A stretch of DNA of 64,000 bases from contig NC_069087.1 in assembly GCF_947172395.1 (NCBI RefSeq), forward strand, positions 1,612,001-1,676,000, given 5' to 3'. Source of the DNA: Bicyclus anynana. Taxonomy: Eukaryota > Arthropoda > Insecta > Lepidoptera > Nymphalidae. Under the pieces are notes generated by a model. That model did no database searches. It was not told where the DNA came from and saw only the letters and a list, made by a program, of their open reading frames with translations. How positions within the stretch are numbered: position 1 is the first letter of the stretch; each line of letters opens with the position of its first letter. Below, in pieces: positions 47,501-56,527 of this stretch. Both the position numbers and the translations under genes were made by a program.

Positions 47501-49483
47501 TAAGATAAAATGTAAAGGTTTGAATGTAGACATTTTATCAATAAAATATCTACATTCAAAACACAGCTCTAGTCAGCAAATGAATATGACTAACACCGTG
47601 AGGTCATCGTTGCCGAAACTACAAGAACCTCACATAACGGAGTACTTAAAATTAAGAACAACTTACATACAGCAGAATTAACCTCGCCGTGATCCGAATT
47701 ATGAGCTCCGAGGATGACATAACGCAGGTGAATTTTGTCAAGGTCATCAAACAAACACAAGTGTCACCAGCTAAAGCCTCGGCTGAACTAGCAAGCGGTA
47801 GCACAATAGACAATTGTATATTTATTATACTTATTATCATATATCCAATAACACCGCAAAATATGTAACTCTATGACTCTATGTAACTTTAAACTGACAC
47901 TTCGGACAAACAGTAATGTTTCGTACCCACAAAAAATATATGTACAATGTACATGTGTAATAAAAGATGTCGCAAAATAACCTTATATAAAAAGAATAAA
48001 GGTTCTAGTAAAGAAGAATAAGAAAAAACATAACAACAATGGACAGTCAAGACTAAAGCAGATTAAAAGTAGTGGGAAATTAGCAGCAGTCTACTAAATA
48101 ATGTTGTAGTTCAAAGTAGGTTTCAATATTTTTTACTTGTTGTTATTGTAAGCATTTAAAAAACAAATAAAACCAAGGTAATCAAATAAATAACCTGACT
48201 ACATCTAAACTTTATTGACTTAGGAAACCGGTAATTAATTTTATTCTTAAGTATTGAATGTGTATAATACAAATGCTCGTCAGATAATTAAATAAAAACC
48301 TTCTATTCAATGCTCCAACAACTTCCAAATAAATCATATCTGTATCAATATTATAATGTCCTACATATACTATTCAAAAGTGCATCATGCTTTAGACTGT
48401 GATAAGTGATAACCCTGTTCAAAAATTGGGTTGACAGTCAAACAAAACCCACTTTATTTACAAGATTGTCTAGTTGACCAACATAACAAAAGTATCGCTT
48501 GCGTATTAGAGCGTGATTTTCCAAACAGTAGAGGTTTGACCTTAAAAGCAAGCGCTCTAAAACATCGTGACATTTGAATGATATGGTCACGAAGCTAAGC
48601 AAACACACACAAAAGAAACAAGACAGACACTCCGACAAATTCCTGACGTCTTACGTAAACAGAGGCTTGAAAATTTTAAACAATATGGCCTAATGATTAG
48701 CACTAACACTGTTCACACAAGATAATTATATTAGACTGGCCTTCTGCCTGTTTTGTCGACATTCAGTTGAGAAAGATTTTGATAAGATAACAATGTAACC
48801 TAATATTATACGCTATGCTTTATAAATTATTCAAAACAAACTAAAGTACCCTTATTCTCAGTCTAATATACTGTACATAAGAACATTTTAGTAGTCTACT
48901 CAAAAATTATTATCGTTAACGTTAAATTTATTGAGAAACCAATTTGTAACATAGAAGATATATTTCCTGAATGTATGATTTCTTAAAATTGTGAGTCAGA
49001 CTTCAAACCTTTCATCATTAAAAAGAAAAACCCAGACTTATAGTAATTTCAAAACAGGAAACTCTACACTATACAGATGCTTTTAACACATTTTCTCACA
49101 AAAATATATATAACAAACTCATTACATACGTGATTATGCTGATCGCCAAGAATTCCGACGATGGAGCCATTGTCGCTTTGGGAGTCCCTTGACAAATCCC
49201 CAGATTCTTCGCCATTACTTTGATTGTTTATATCTACATAATCAGCACCATTAACGTTAAGCTTCATTGTGTGGCCGTTCACTTGTTCATCTAAACTAAT
49301 ACTCGTATTAGTGTCATCTGTTGTATCAATGTTTTTATTCACAGTTTCGATGACTTTGGACTTGTAGTCCTTGCGTTCAATGATAGTTTCATCATCGGAA
49401 TCCCCAAAGTCGCCGTCTGTAAACGCGTCGCCACTTTCTTCATCACTATTTTCGGGAGTTGAGTACTGTGACCTTTTTGCCAT
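35577..49483 (-). CDS. LRRFIP2: LRRFIP1/2 homologue (flightless-interacting coiled-coil protein)
   Basis: Exons in transcript order: 42935-43061, 40962-41077, 40468-40614, 39429-39684, 38008-38148, 37166-37353 and 35577-35687 (stop TGA 35579-35577), 361 codons, all GT..AG with agreeing phases. Family blocks: AEQRLAARRAARAEAREIRM then RELERQQRE, KEVEEKFRKAMILNAQLDN, ELLLAEAGEGTL|DVRLERLA, EVRKLKLQL, ERRKLQRE, and VEELETENSHLTKRLDKLK near the end; almost everything after the acidic and Ser-rich parts is predicted coiled coil. LRRFIP proteins bind the LRRs of flightless-I and, in mammals, act in Wnt and Toll-type signalling. The first coding exon is uncertain: 49130-49483 fits in phase and would give 479 residues. 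Exons are GC-rich and Ala-rich against AT-rich introns full of repeats. Confidence 0.93.
36497..36602. repeat. Hairpin element, relative of the palindrome at 57528
   Basis: GTAGGATGGTGCGGGTGACA, AAAGTTTGCCGTGATTCACG and GTAGTACGTATTATGAACGT match the reverse complement of the 57528-57660 element block by block. The central palindrome is shorter here. It lies in an LRRFIP intron. Confidence 0.6.
38197..38344 (+). mobile_element. SINE (tRNA-derived, group 3)
   Basis: CAAGCCTCAATAGCTCAACG is a tRNA-like head with an A box and GGTTCGATCCCC is the B box. The body has GTACCCACTCCTAGCACAGT and GTTGGAGGGGAATGGG. It starts 48 bp beyond the LRRFIP exon at 38008-38148, in its intron and antisense to the gene. 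Confidence 0.75.
38373..38682 (-). mobile_element. SINE (group 2)
   Basis: Reversed copy: CTCACAGCTGAGCTCGTGTC, AATGAGAGGGGTTAG, CAATGCGGATTGGCAGACTT, CCGGATTCGAACTCACACCC (B box reversed) and GAGGCAGAGGTTATATCTAC. Confidence 0.75.
38780..38970. repeat. Second copy of the 11740-12172 repeat
   Basis: Shares GGAAACCCAGG, ATTATTAAAGTAGAATTATC, TTTTTAGATAT and GGGCCGGGGATGAGC with the earlier copy but lacks the internal insert. Confidence 0.5.
38994..39314 (+). mobile_element. SINE (group 1)
   Basis: Head TTTTGACGGCCTCCGTGGCG, body as in the copy at 7410, A-rich tail at 39297-39311. A few bases around the B box are deleted (ACAAGACAGGGCAGAGG). The tail is followed by about 105 bp of GT-rich sequence and then the LRRFIP exon donor at 39428. 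Confidence 0.8.
39315..39420. repeat. GT-rich low-complexity tract
   Basis: Runs of GTGATG, GTGGTG and GTGTGA fill the space between the SINE tail and the LRRFIP exon. Reading frames through it on the minus strand are unreliable. Confidence 0.6.
39710..40115 (+). mobile_element. LINE fragment (ORF2 C-terminal region)
   Basis: Plus-strand frames give KLRTVVGLITG, CPVCMEENETLLHVMLNC and similar, the Cys-rich end of jockey/R1-like non-LTR ORF2 proteins. The frame breaks at least twice. It lies in an LRRFIP intron, antisense to the gene. Confidence 0.6.
40240..40455 (+). mobile_element. LINE 3' end
   Basis: CCTACGCCCAGCAGTGGACT...GGCTGATAAAGATGATGATG is the lepidopteran LINE 3' terminus with a short ATG tail. 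It stops about 12 bp before the splice donor of the LRRFIP exon 40468-40614. A 35-bp block (40318-40352) recurs at 40907-40941. Confidence 0.6.
40620..40945 (+). mobile_element. LINE-derived fragment
   Basis: Reads in part as a degraded coding region (DVLGGFLNFWAE...) and ends with the same 35-bp block as 40318-40352. It begins almost at the acceptor of LRRFIP exon 40468-40614. Confidence 0.45.
41495..42178. mobile_element. TIR element with internal repeats of about 125 bp
   Basis: AACCGACTTCAAAA near 41510 and TTTTTGAAGTCGGTT near 42160 are inverted termini. Inside, the motif CATCAGA begins units at about 41622, 41750, 41879 and 42003; the first two units are closely alike (CCCCTAATGACAGTCACAA...), the later ones diverged. 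Non-coding. Confidence 0.65.
42430..42786 (+). mobile_element. Dispersed lepidopteran element, unexpanded form
   Basis: Head GCGGACGCCCGTGTCTTCGT, then AAACTTTCAACCCCTATTTC, a second CAACCCCTATTTCACACCC, GATCGGTTCAGCCGTG, a short CAGA run and a TATAGAT tail. At the site where copies at 10108, 44228 and 52040 carry CCCTA arrays, this copy has a single CCCCTA. Confidence 0.7.
43140..43425 (+). mobile_element. LINE 3' fragment (RT C-terminus and tail)
   Basis: Frames contain QTIERDMLGVSL and a WAGH-like stretch typical of the C-terminus of RTE-type reverse transcriptases, then CCTATGTCCAACAGTGGGAG and GGCGATAATGATGCTGAT. It lies in an LRRFIP intron 80 bp from exon 42935-43061. Confidence 0.65.
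43419..43612 (-). mobile_element. Short dispersed element
   Basis: Reversed element: AAAGAGGTAAAATTTGTGGA, GATAATCTCTGG, ACGTTATTTGCGAGTG, CACGGAAACTACGCGGGCGA and CGGCTAGT. A close copy is at 52643-52815. Confidence 0.6.
44131..44227 (+). mobile_element. Dispersed element fragment
   Basis: ACCCGCGACTTGGTCAGCCC-like head with a CTTTCGCATTTATATATTAA 3' end that abuts the next element at 44228. Confidence 0.45.
44228..44659 (+). mobile_element. Dispersed element with CCCTA array (copy 2)
   Basis: ACTAGCGGATGCCCGTGACT head, AAACTTTCAACTACC, then about 230 bp of CCCTA/CCCCTA units with some variants (44285-44515), then AATCGGTCGAGCCGTTTCGG and a tail TTTTATATATTAGATG. The proline/tyrosine-rich ORF across it is a repeat artefact. 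Confidence 0.7.
44783..44888. repeat. Hairpin element with arms of about 44 bp
   Basis: Left CACGTGCCTGC..GCTAACGGC..TCCGATAAAACTGAT, right its imperfect reverse complement from about 44843, loop about 18 bases with TTGTGCATGCAA at the centre. Inside an LRRFIP intron. MITE or inverted duplication. Confidence 0.65.
45173..45477 (-). mobile_element. SINE (group 2)
   Basis: Reversed copy with TCGGCTCACTGCTGAGCTCG, CTCCTCTCAGAATGAGAGGG, CAATGCGGATTGGCAGACTT and GGATCGGATTCGAACCTACA (B box reversed). Confidence 0.75.
45500..45800 (+). other. Unassigned 93-codon open stretch
   Basis: An open frame at 45517-45798 encodes a mixed-composition peptide with SLDGFDFWLVLRAVASMP and a helical, acidic C-terminal part ending LVQEK. 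Composition is more protein-like than other intronic ORFs here. I recognise no family. It lies antisense in an LRRFIP intron right after a SINE; it could be a captured or retroposed exon, or chance. Confidence 0.3.
45810..49060. other. LRRFIP intron, AT-rich, no gene recognised
   Basis: Contains a perfect 12-bp inverted repeat (TTTGAATGTAGA...TCTACATTCAAA near 47519-47560) and a short coding-like patch at 47680-47830 (see findings). No repeat family member could be bounded. Confidence 0.4.
49130..49483 (-). CDS. Acidic first coding exon, probably of the LRRFIP gene
   Basis: ATG at 49483-49481 opens 118 codons (MAKRSQYSTPENSDEESGDA...) rich in Asp, Glu, Asn and Ser, ending at a good donor CAC|GTATGT in phase 0. 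The next minus-strand coding exon downstream is the LRRFIP exon at 42935-43061, which begins in phase 0, so direct splicing keeps the frame. An in-frame upstream Met lies 12 codons earlier (49516). No domain is recognised; it looks disordered. It could instead be one of several alternative first exons, or belong to another gene. Confidence 0.6.
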
Positions 49484-49519
49484 AGCCAATTTGACTTGTT
49501 TCACGATAAATATCACTAT

Positions 49520-50060
49520 GTGGAAATGTTTCGCATATTCACTACGTTTTTTCAGTCCTACTCATACGGACTATCACGTCCCACAACACACAAAATATAA
49601 TAATGTTTAGAACAAATTAAATAGAAAGGAAGGTCGCAATTTTCTACGTTGTTGTACCGTTGCACCGCGGATTGTGCCGTGGTAAAATATCACATTAATG
49701 TGCTATCTTGGTAGATAAGATATTGTCCACTTTATTCGAGAACTGTTCCTCCACTAAAATTCTTTGTTTCGAACGACAATGGCATTTTTATTGATAATAA
49801 TCACAATGGTCACATTTGCACAAATCACAATCACATTTGTTTATAAGCACTTAACAGTTTATCAATATTGGTTATTTATTATGTACATTTCAAAGAGATA
49901 CTTTATAAACAAGTGTCAGCTGTGGAGCTGGCTCTAACGACACGTGTGATTCGTGCGTGGTCGGTGATAGACTGTCATTTGCAGGCACTCAGGCAGGCTG
50001 CATGCTGGCGCGACCATCTTTAGCGCTATCGATGTCGTAATCGCACCGTTAACCCCAACT
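49520..50060 (-). promoter_or_regulatory. Probable promoter and 5' UTR upstream of the acidic exon
   Basis: GC-richer than its surroundings, with an E-box CACGTG near 49940 and ATCGAT near 50028. No start site can be set. It fits the beginning of the minus-strand transcript that opens at 49483. Confidence 0.35.
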
Positions 50061-50644
50061 TAATCCTAAAACAATGCTAAGGCTTAAGGCGGAAATTGTG
50101 AACTTCATTATTATTTTCAGATAATTTATGCCAATAGACTAGACTACTACTACTTTGCCATATAAAGCAATTATTAAGAATTACTTGTTTTTCTGTAAAC
50201 ATTTTTAGCACATCTAAGGTCACCATTAAAATTCAGAGGCCGATAGAATAGAGTAAAATATCTAAGAAACATTTGGCTCAGTCACGAGAGACATTGTGAA
50301 AATACCTGTAAGGAAACTTGAAGGACACCTAAATTATGTAGTGGATAATGGATATCTGAAGAATAATGGAAACCTTGTTTTTTTTTGCATTAGGATTATT
50401 ATTGATATTTTGTATTCCTCCTACATTAAATCTTTAAAATAAACCAGGATTGCCTACGAAAGTTACTTGTAAAACTTATATTAAAATAAGTTTAGCCACA
50501 ATGTAAATACTCAATCTCTATCTTTTGATATTAAAATTATGTATTACTCGTAGTTTTTACATAGGGTACAGTTACTATTTCTATTAAGTGCGTATTAAAC
50601 ATTATTTTAGTTTTTATGGAAGCCCTATATATCTTTAAGAGAAG

Positions 50645-50745
50645 AGAGAGTAGAATAGACACCTTTTAGGCAAGTGCGTTCCATTGTGGCCTACATCCTC
50701 GCTTACCCTAAGGCATGATTGCAGCCAAGTGCTAATTATACCAAC
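50645..50745 (+). mobile_element. LINE 3' UTR fragment
   Basis: GACACCTTTTAGGCAAGTGC...GGCATGATTGCAGCCAAGTG matches the end of the LINE remnant at 9300-9375. Confidence 0.5.
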
Positions 50746-50971
50746 CAAAATATAAAAACGACATAAGTACTTTTAAGCCGTCAGTGCTTAGTATGCTAGT
50801 AAAAGAAATTGGTTCCTGTTTTTCCTTAACATGGCAAAGTTTTTAATTTTCTGGTCAGGCTATTATAATATGCAAATCCGCTACGCTCGTGTCTTTCTAC
50901 CAAACTCAAAGCGAAGTGCGGTGAATCACAGACTGCAAGTTTGGTGTATGCCGTATGGTGTTGGATGACAC

Positions 50972-51600
50972 TAAGGCTGCCAGTCCACCGAAGCGGACCG
51001 AGGCAGCGGAGCCGAGAAACGGAGAAATATTAACCAATAGAATTGCATAAATCTCCGCTCCTTTTTTTTATTCTTTACAAGTTAGCCCATGACTACAATC
51101 TCACCTGATGGTGAATGATGATGTAATCTAAGATGAAAGCGAGCTAACTTGTTAGGAGGAGGATGAAAATCCACACTCCTTTCGGTTTCTACTCGGCATC
51201 GTACCGAAACGCTAAATCGCTTGGCGGTACGGCGGTAACTAGCCACGGCCAAAGCCTCCCATCAGCCAGACCTGGACCAATTAAGAAAATATCAATCAGC
51301 CCAGTTCAGGGGTCGTACCCAGGACCTCCGTTTTTGTAAATTCACCGCGCATACCACTGCGCCACGGAGGCCGTCAAAAGTGGAAAGGGACGAGTTAGTT
51401 CAAAAATTCATATAAAACCGATAAGTGGAGCGGGGAAACGGAGCGCGGAATCACAATGCAACTCTGCTCTACATTACTTTCTACCTGCGCTCCGCAGCCT
51501 CGCTCCTCTCCTGTGGACAGACACAGTACGTAACTTCGCTCCGCATTAGTCCGTTTCTCCGCTACGCTCACTAGCTCCGCTCTGGTGGACAGGCAGCCTA
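50972..51600. mobile_element. MITE with GGCTGCC termini (copy 2), SINE nested inside
   Basis: TAAGGCTGCCAGTCCACCGA at the left, GGTGGACAGGCAGCCTA at the right. Removing the nested SINE (51063-51379) leaves about 312 bp, the size of copy 1 at 34273-34590. The internal ATTAGTCCGTTTCTCCG and GACAGACACAGTACG are conserved between copies. Confidence 0.8.
51063..51379 (-). mobile_element. SINE (group 1), nested in MITE
   Basis: Full-length reversed copy: TTCTTTACAAGTTAGCCCAT at the left (tail), GCCACGGAGGCCGTCAAAAG at the right (head). It interrupts the MITE, so it inserted later. Confidence 0.85.
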
Positions 51601-52039
51601 AACCGCACTCTCCGCCCGCGCCTGCAGCCTGCTGATTAATAGCTCATTGTGTGGCGTAATAAGTATGCCCGGGACCATTATGGGCAAGGAAATGTCCCCT
51701 TTGGACGGAAAACACTTCAGTTCAGCCGTTAACGTCCGGTATTAAAAAGGATACGGGAAACGTATTGCAACGACATTTGACTAAGGATGCATTACAAGTG
51801 ACAATGGATTAGGTAATTATAAACGGCGCAACAAAGCATATACTAATACGATTTGCAAATATCATAAATTCAAAAGTGAGTTGGTATGTTTTTGGCGAAA
51901 TTGAAGAGATAGATTGCATCTTGGATAGAGATCTTCTAAATAATGAGACTGACTGCATTTTTGTTCATTTTCTGATAAGTGTTGGATAAACGTAAGTTTT
52001 GTCACTCTATAAGTCTATAAGTTCTTACTTTATATCATG

Positions 52040-52642
52040 ACTAGCGGACGCCCGCGACTTCGTCCGCGTAAATTTCGATGTCAACTTTACTACTACCCCT
52101 ACCCTACCCTACCCCTACCCTACCCTACCCCTACCCTACCCTACCCCTACCCTACCACTACCCCAACCCTACCCTACCCAACCCCTACCCCCACCATACC
52201 CCTACCCTACCCCAAACCTACCCCTACCCTACCCCTACATTACCTACACCCTACCTCCATCCTACCCCTACCCTCCCTGTACCCTATCCCTTTCCTACCC
52301 CTATCCCACCCGTACCCCTATCTCACTACCCTACCACTTCCCTATCCTACCCGTACCTTTACCCTACCACTACCCTACCTCTACCCCTACCCCTATCCCA
52401 CCCGTACCCCTATCTCACGCCTATCCTACCCCTACCCTACCACTTCCCTATCCTACCCGTACCTTTACCCTACCACTACCCTTAACCCGGCCCTAAACCT
52501 ACCCTACCCCTACACTACCCCTACGCTTCCCTACCCGTACCGTACCCTACCCTGTAACTTCTCTATCTTACTCCTACCCTTAGCAAAATCGGTCCAGTCC
52601 TTCGAGAGTGGTGGTATGACCAAGAGAAATAGAGACTTCTAT
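52040..52642 (+). mobile_element. Dispersed element with CCCTA array (copy 3)
   Basis: ACTAGCGGACGCCCGCGACT head, TCAACTTTACTACTA, then the longest and most degenerate CCCTA/CCCCTA array (about 52093-52575), then AAATCGGTCCAGTCCTTCG and a tail with TAATAATATAAAGAG. The 208-codon Tyr/Pro/Leu ORF across it is an artefact of a translated repeat. Confidence 0.7.
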
Positions 52643-52815
52643 GCTAATAATATAAAGAGGTAAAGTTCGTGTGGTTGTAGGAGGTAATCTCTGGATCTAC
52701 TGGACCGATTTGGAAAATTGTTTTACCAATAGAAAGCTACGTTATTTGCGAGTGTCATAGGCTATGTTTGATCCCCATATTCACACGGGAACGGGAACTA
52801 CGTAAATGAAAGCGC
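52643..52815 (-). mobile_element. Short dispersed element
   Basis: Reversed copy sharing AAAGAGGTAAAG, GGTAATCTCTGGATCTACTG, ACGTTATTTGCGAGTG and CACACGGGAACG with 43419-43612. It abuts copy 3 of the array element tail to tail. Confidence 0.6.
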
Positions 52816-53040
52816 CGGGCGCATATAGCGGAATTTCTGTGTCTTTTAGAAATTTTGTATTATCTCCGTAACTATTTAAGTAATTAACATACTGTAAAGG
52901 GCAAATCTTATCTTCATAATATCCTTGTGATTATTAAATAATTTATTTTAATAAGAATTAAAGTTTAGTTGTATAAATAATGACGTAAACCTAAGTATAT
53001 AAAATTAATAATTTTTAAAACACAAAAGGTACTATATCTG

Positions 53041-53397
53041 CTAATATATAGAAGATAGATATATGGTGTCGCGGACTTTTTTGTAGAACTTTTAAAGATA
53101 CATAAAGTCTCTATACATTATTTTCAATTTTACTCAATAGTTAAGGCAGCGCATGCGAATAAGTCTGTTTAAGAGGATTTTCAGTCCGACCTGTATGACA
53201 AAAACTGTGATAACTCGGCTAATATATATGATACCAAAATATAATATATTAGCACTCCCCGATAATGTAGCATTCTACTGGTGAAAGAATTTTTAAAATC
53301 GGACCAGTAGTTCCGAAGATTACCCCATTTAAAAAATGTGACAAACTTACAAACTTACAAACTTTACCTCTTTATAATATTAGTATAGATTAGTATA
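53041..53397 (+). mobile_element. Dispersed element (GTGTCGCGGAC type)
   Basis: ATGGTGTCGCGGACTTTTTT, GTAGAACTTTTAAAGATACA, GAAAGAATTTTTAAAATCGG, ACCAGTAGTTCCGAAGATTA and a TTTATAATATTAGTATAGAT tail. Non-coding. Confidence 0.55.
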
Positions 53398-54380
53398 GAT
53401 ATAGATATTATAAGTTTGTTGTTACGTTTTCATGTTTACACTTCTAAACCGAACATTAACCAGAATAATTGCAGAAATCTTTCATTCAGAAAAATTTAAG
53501 TAATGTTCCCCAGTTTTATAAAATCCACAATAAATGCGAGCTAACGAATAGTCAAAAGGCAGTTATTTATAATTCATTTATTTTGTAAATTTTACACAGT
53601 TTTTAAAAGAAATTTGATCTAAAATTAAACACCAGCGCAAACAATTAAGTAATTACCAATTACATAAGGTGCGTGGAGTAGTGTTAATGAGGTATCGTAA
53701 TACAATAATAATTTAAGTAGCACAACGCGGTGAGAGCGGAAACATTGGCTTAGTTATAATAAGATTCATTATTATTATTATTATTAATTACATCACTCGT
53801 ATTGTTGCGAAACGTATTGTTGCAAAACGCCATTGAGGTACTGGTATTAATAGTGCCAAAATAATGGTAATTAAAACAAGAAAAAAAAATTCAAAATCTG
53901 TAACCTTTATGGACCCGTCTGTACCTACCGTTGTTTAAAAAGTAGATACTGAAGATTTAGATTGAACTTTTGCTTTTGGTATTTAAATACATATTTTTCA
54001 ACAAAGCTCTTTTGAAATAAAGAAAAAAAAACACAAAATTAATTATTTAGAAAATATTAACACGCACTTATTCTGTCGAATCGTTTGTTACCTTTCTTGA
54101 CAACCTGTTTAATTATTTTCAACCGTGTTCACACTTTACACCAAGTAGAACCGTCACTAATGAACCAACTTCACAAAACTACTGAAACAACTCAATGGCG
54201 ACATTATTTTTTATTACATTTTGATGCACACCGAAGTATTGTCTATTGCTTTACCAATAAGGACTAAAATAGATGAAAAAAATGCGTTCACCAGTTATCA
54301 CAAAGGAAACTATAAAACTATACTAATGTATTCAGCTGATAGCGTTACACTACACAACAACCGCAAATTGTATCATCATC
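53398..54380. other. Gene-free AT-rich stretch
   Basis: Holds a short ATT microsatellite near 53767-53790; otherwise I see nothing with support. Confidence 0.5.
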
Positions 54381-54660
54381 ATCATATCAGCCGATGCGAT
54401 GACGTCCACTGCAGGACATAGGCCTTTTGTAGGGACTTCCAAACATCACAATTCTGCCCCTGTAGTCAGCCGTTGATTCTCTTTCTACGATCGTAAACGC
54501 TTCGAAAACTAGAAAGATGTATGGGAATGACATATCTTGATCACGTGACCTGTCGATAGCAAATGGCATTTCCGTACATTTTTCTAGTTCCGAAGCGTTT
54601 ATGATTGTAGAAAGAGAATCGCTTGGCTACAGGGGCTGAGCCGCCTGCATCCAGCGTATC
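54381..54660 (-). mobile_element. LINE 3' end (reversed) next to hairpin element
   Basis: CATATCAGCCGATGCGATGA and CCACTGCAGGACATAGGCCT form the reversed LINE 3' terminus seen at 40400 and 58780. From about 54453 to 54640 a long inverted repeat follows: CCCCTGTAG, GATTCTCTTTCTAC and AACGCTTCG on the left mirrored on the right, arms about 80 bp. Confidence 0.6.
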
Positions 54661-54955
54661 CCTGCGACTCGCTTGATGCTGGCTTGAGTGGGTAACTGGG
54701 TTTAATGTATCTAGATGAATATCGGGCATCGCGGCCAATCTCATCTTGTGACATCTAGCAGGAGATGTAATAGAGCAATGCAACAAAATCAGTTAAGCCT
54801 CTGTCAAAAGTATATAATCGAAAGTTTAAAAAATTACACATGAGTAAGGACACAGGATATACATATTTATTGGTGTTAAATATTTTCGATATTTGACATT
54901 TTTGTTGGTGAGTTTGAGTACGGACGGTCTGAGACACCGGCATTTGTGTGTTACC

Positions 54956-55259
54956 TTTTTTTTATTTACAAGTTAGCCCTTGACTACAATCTCACCTGAT
55001 GGTAAGTGATGGTGCAGTCTAAGATGGAAGCGGACAAACTTGTTAGGTGGAGGATGAAAATCCACACCCCTTACACGACATCGTAGCGGAAGGCTAAATC
55101 GCTTGGCGGTACGTCTTTGTCGGTAGGGTGGAAGCCTCCCACCAGCCAGATCTGGACCAATTAAGAAAATCTCAATCGGTCCAGTCGGGGATCCAACCCA
55201 GGACCTTCGTTTTGTAAATCCACCGCGCATACCACTGCGTCACGGAGGTCGTCAAAACT
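54956..55259 (-). mobile_element. SINE (group 1)
   Basis: Reversed copy with TTACAAGTTAGCCCTTGACT tail side, GGGGATCCAACCCAGGACCT, and head CACGGAGGTCGTCAAAACTT. Small deletions around 55130. Confidence 0.8.
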
Positions 55260-55263
55260 TGGA

Positions 55264-55455
55264 CCTGTAGCCATGTGGCATGTCGATTCTCTTTCTACAA
55301 TCGCAAACGCTTCGAAAAATAAAAAAAAATTTGGAATGACATTCGTTATCGACAGGTCACGTGAACAAGTTATCGACGGGATCTGTCATTCACACATAAC
55401 TTTTTTTAGTTTTCGAAGCGTTAGCGTTTGTAGAAACAGACTCGACGTGCCATAT
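55264..55455. repeat. Second hairpin element of the 54453 family
   Basis: GGCATGTCGATTCTCTTTCT...CAAACGCTTCG on the left and CGAAGCGTTAGCGTTTG...GACTCGACGTGCC on the right form arms of about 60 bp. It begins about 5 bp after the SINE at 54956-55259. Confidence 0.6.
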
Positions 55456-55499
55456 TGTTATAAGCCCAGATTGTTTGGAGTTTGTACAAGTATTTAAGG

Positions 55500-56200
55500 T
55501 CGCCCTCATTTCTTCGGCTGTCAATCAAACAGCATTAAGAATGTAGCCTTTTAACATAACAGTATTTTTGCAGGTTTTGTTTGATATTGATCTTGTGAAG
55601 TATTTGAACGTCTTTATTTCGAACGTCTGTATTTTGGGGATGTTTAGTACCTACTCTTTCAATTTTAGGGGTTATTTAAATACATATTCTTAGGGGAAAT
55701 TTTAGTACATAAGTAGAATTTGGTTCAATTAATATTATTAATTAATAACTATTTAATAATTATTTTTATAGTAAATTAATAATTATTTAGTTTTTTCTTA
55801 AATTTTTAGCTAGGTACGCTTTTTGATTGTTTTGTGGTATTATCAGTATTAAATGTATTTGTACGAATTTCATATGCAAATTATACACTATCATGTTTAA
55901 ATGAAAAAAATTAATCCCCTCTTATTTTGGCAACATTCTTATCTCATGCAACTACTTATTATTATTTTGTGTGACGTGACTTTAAGAGTCAGCGATAGTA
56001 TCAAGAATGATAATAATTTAAATGTGCACAGAAAAACAAAGTAAAAGAGTTTTCAATTAATAAATACAAAAAGATATTATCACAATATTAAAAAAAATGA
56101 CGAACACTACAAACAAACACCAGCGTCCTAAATCACATACATTTCACCCTAAGGTATCGACCACATTCACATTGAAAATATTACAAAACAAAAAAAAAAA
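55500..56200. other. Gene-free AT-rich stretch
   Basis: I see no gene or bounded repeat. An A-rich run lies at 56190-56210. Confidence 0.5.
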
Positions 56201-56372
56201 AAAAACAAAATCCGTGTCTATAAAAATCGATCGCGAAACGCACCGGCCGTTATCACACACCGCTCAGCACTGGCAGAAAAGGTGTCACGCAAAAACAGAT
56301 CTAAGACCAACCTACTGCGCGAACGCAGCCTGCGGTGTAGGGACCACGTTGGCGACATCTCCCTGAGACAGA

Positions 56373-56431
56373 ATGTTGCAACGTGCTTCAGTTATGTACA
56401 AGTGGTTTAACTCGAAGAGCGCGAACTACGA
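56373..56431 (+). CDS. Candidate first coding exon, unassigned
   Basis: ATG at 56373 opens MLQRASVMYKWFNSKSANY and ends at a consensus donor GA|GTAAGT in phase 2. The preceding 150 bp is unusually GC-rich for the region, as a promoter and leader would be. No following exon could be linked. An alternative start is the internal Met (56394). Confidence 0.3.
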
Positions 56432-56527
56432 GTAAGTCGCTCAATTATACCCGTAATATAATCAACATGAACATCTTGTGACAGCCGTGATAGCCTATTT
56501 TTTTCTTTTTTTAAGTGCCGTGTTACC

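Noticed and set aside
52037..52663. 208-codon Tyr/Pro/Leu-rich ORF
   Set aside because: It is the translation of the CCCTA/CCCCTA array inside a dispersed element; all frames stay open in such repeats.
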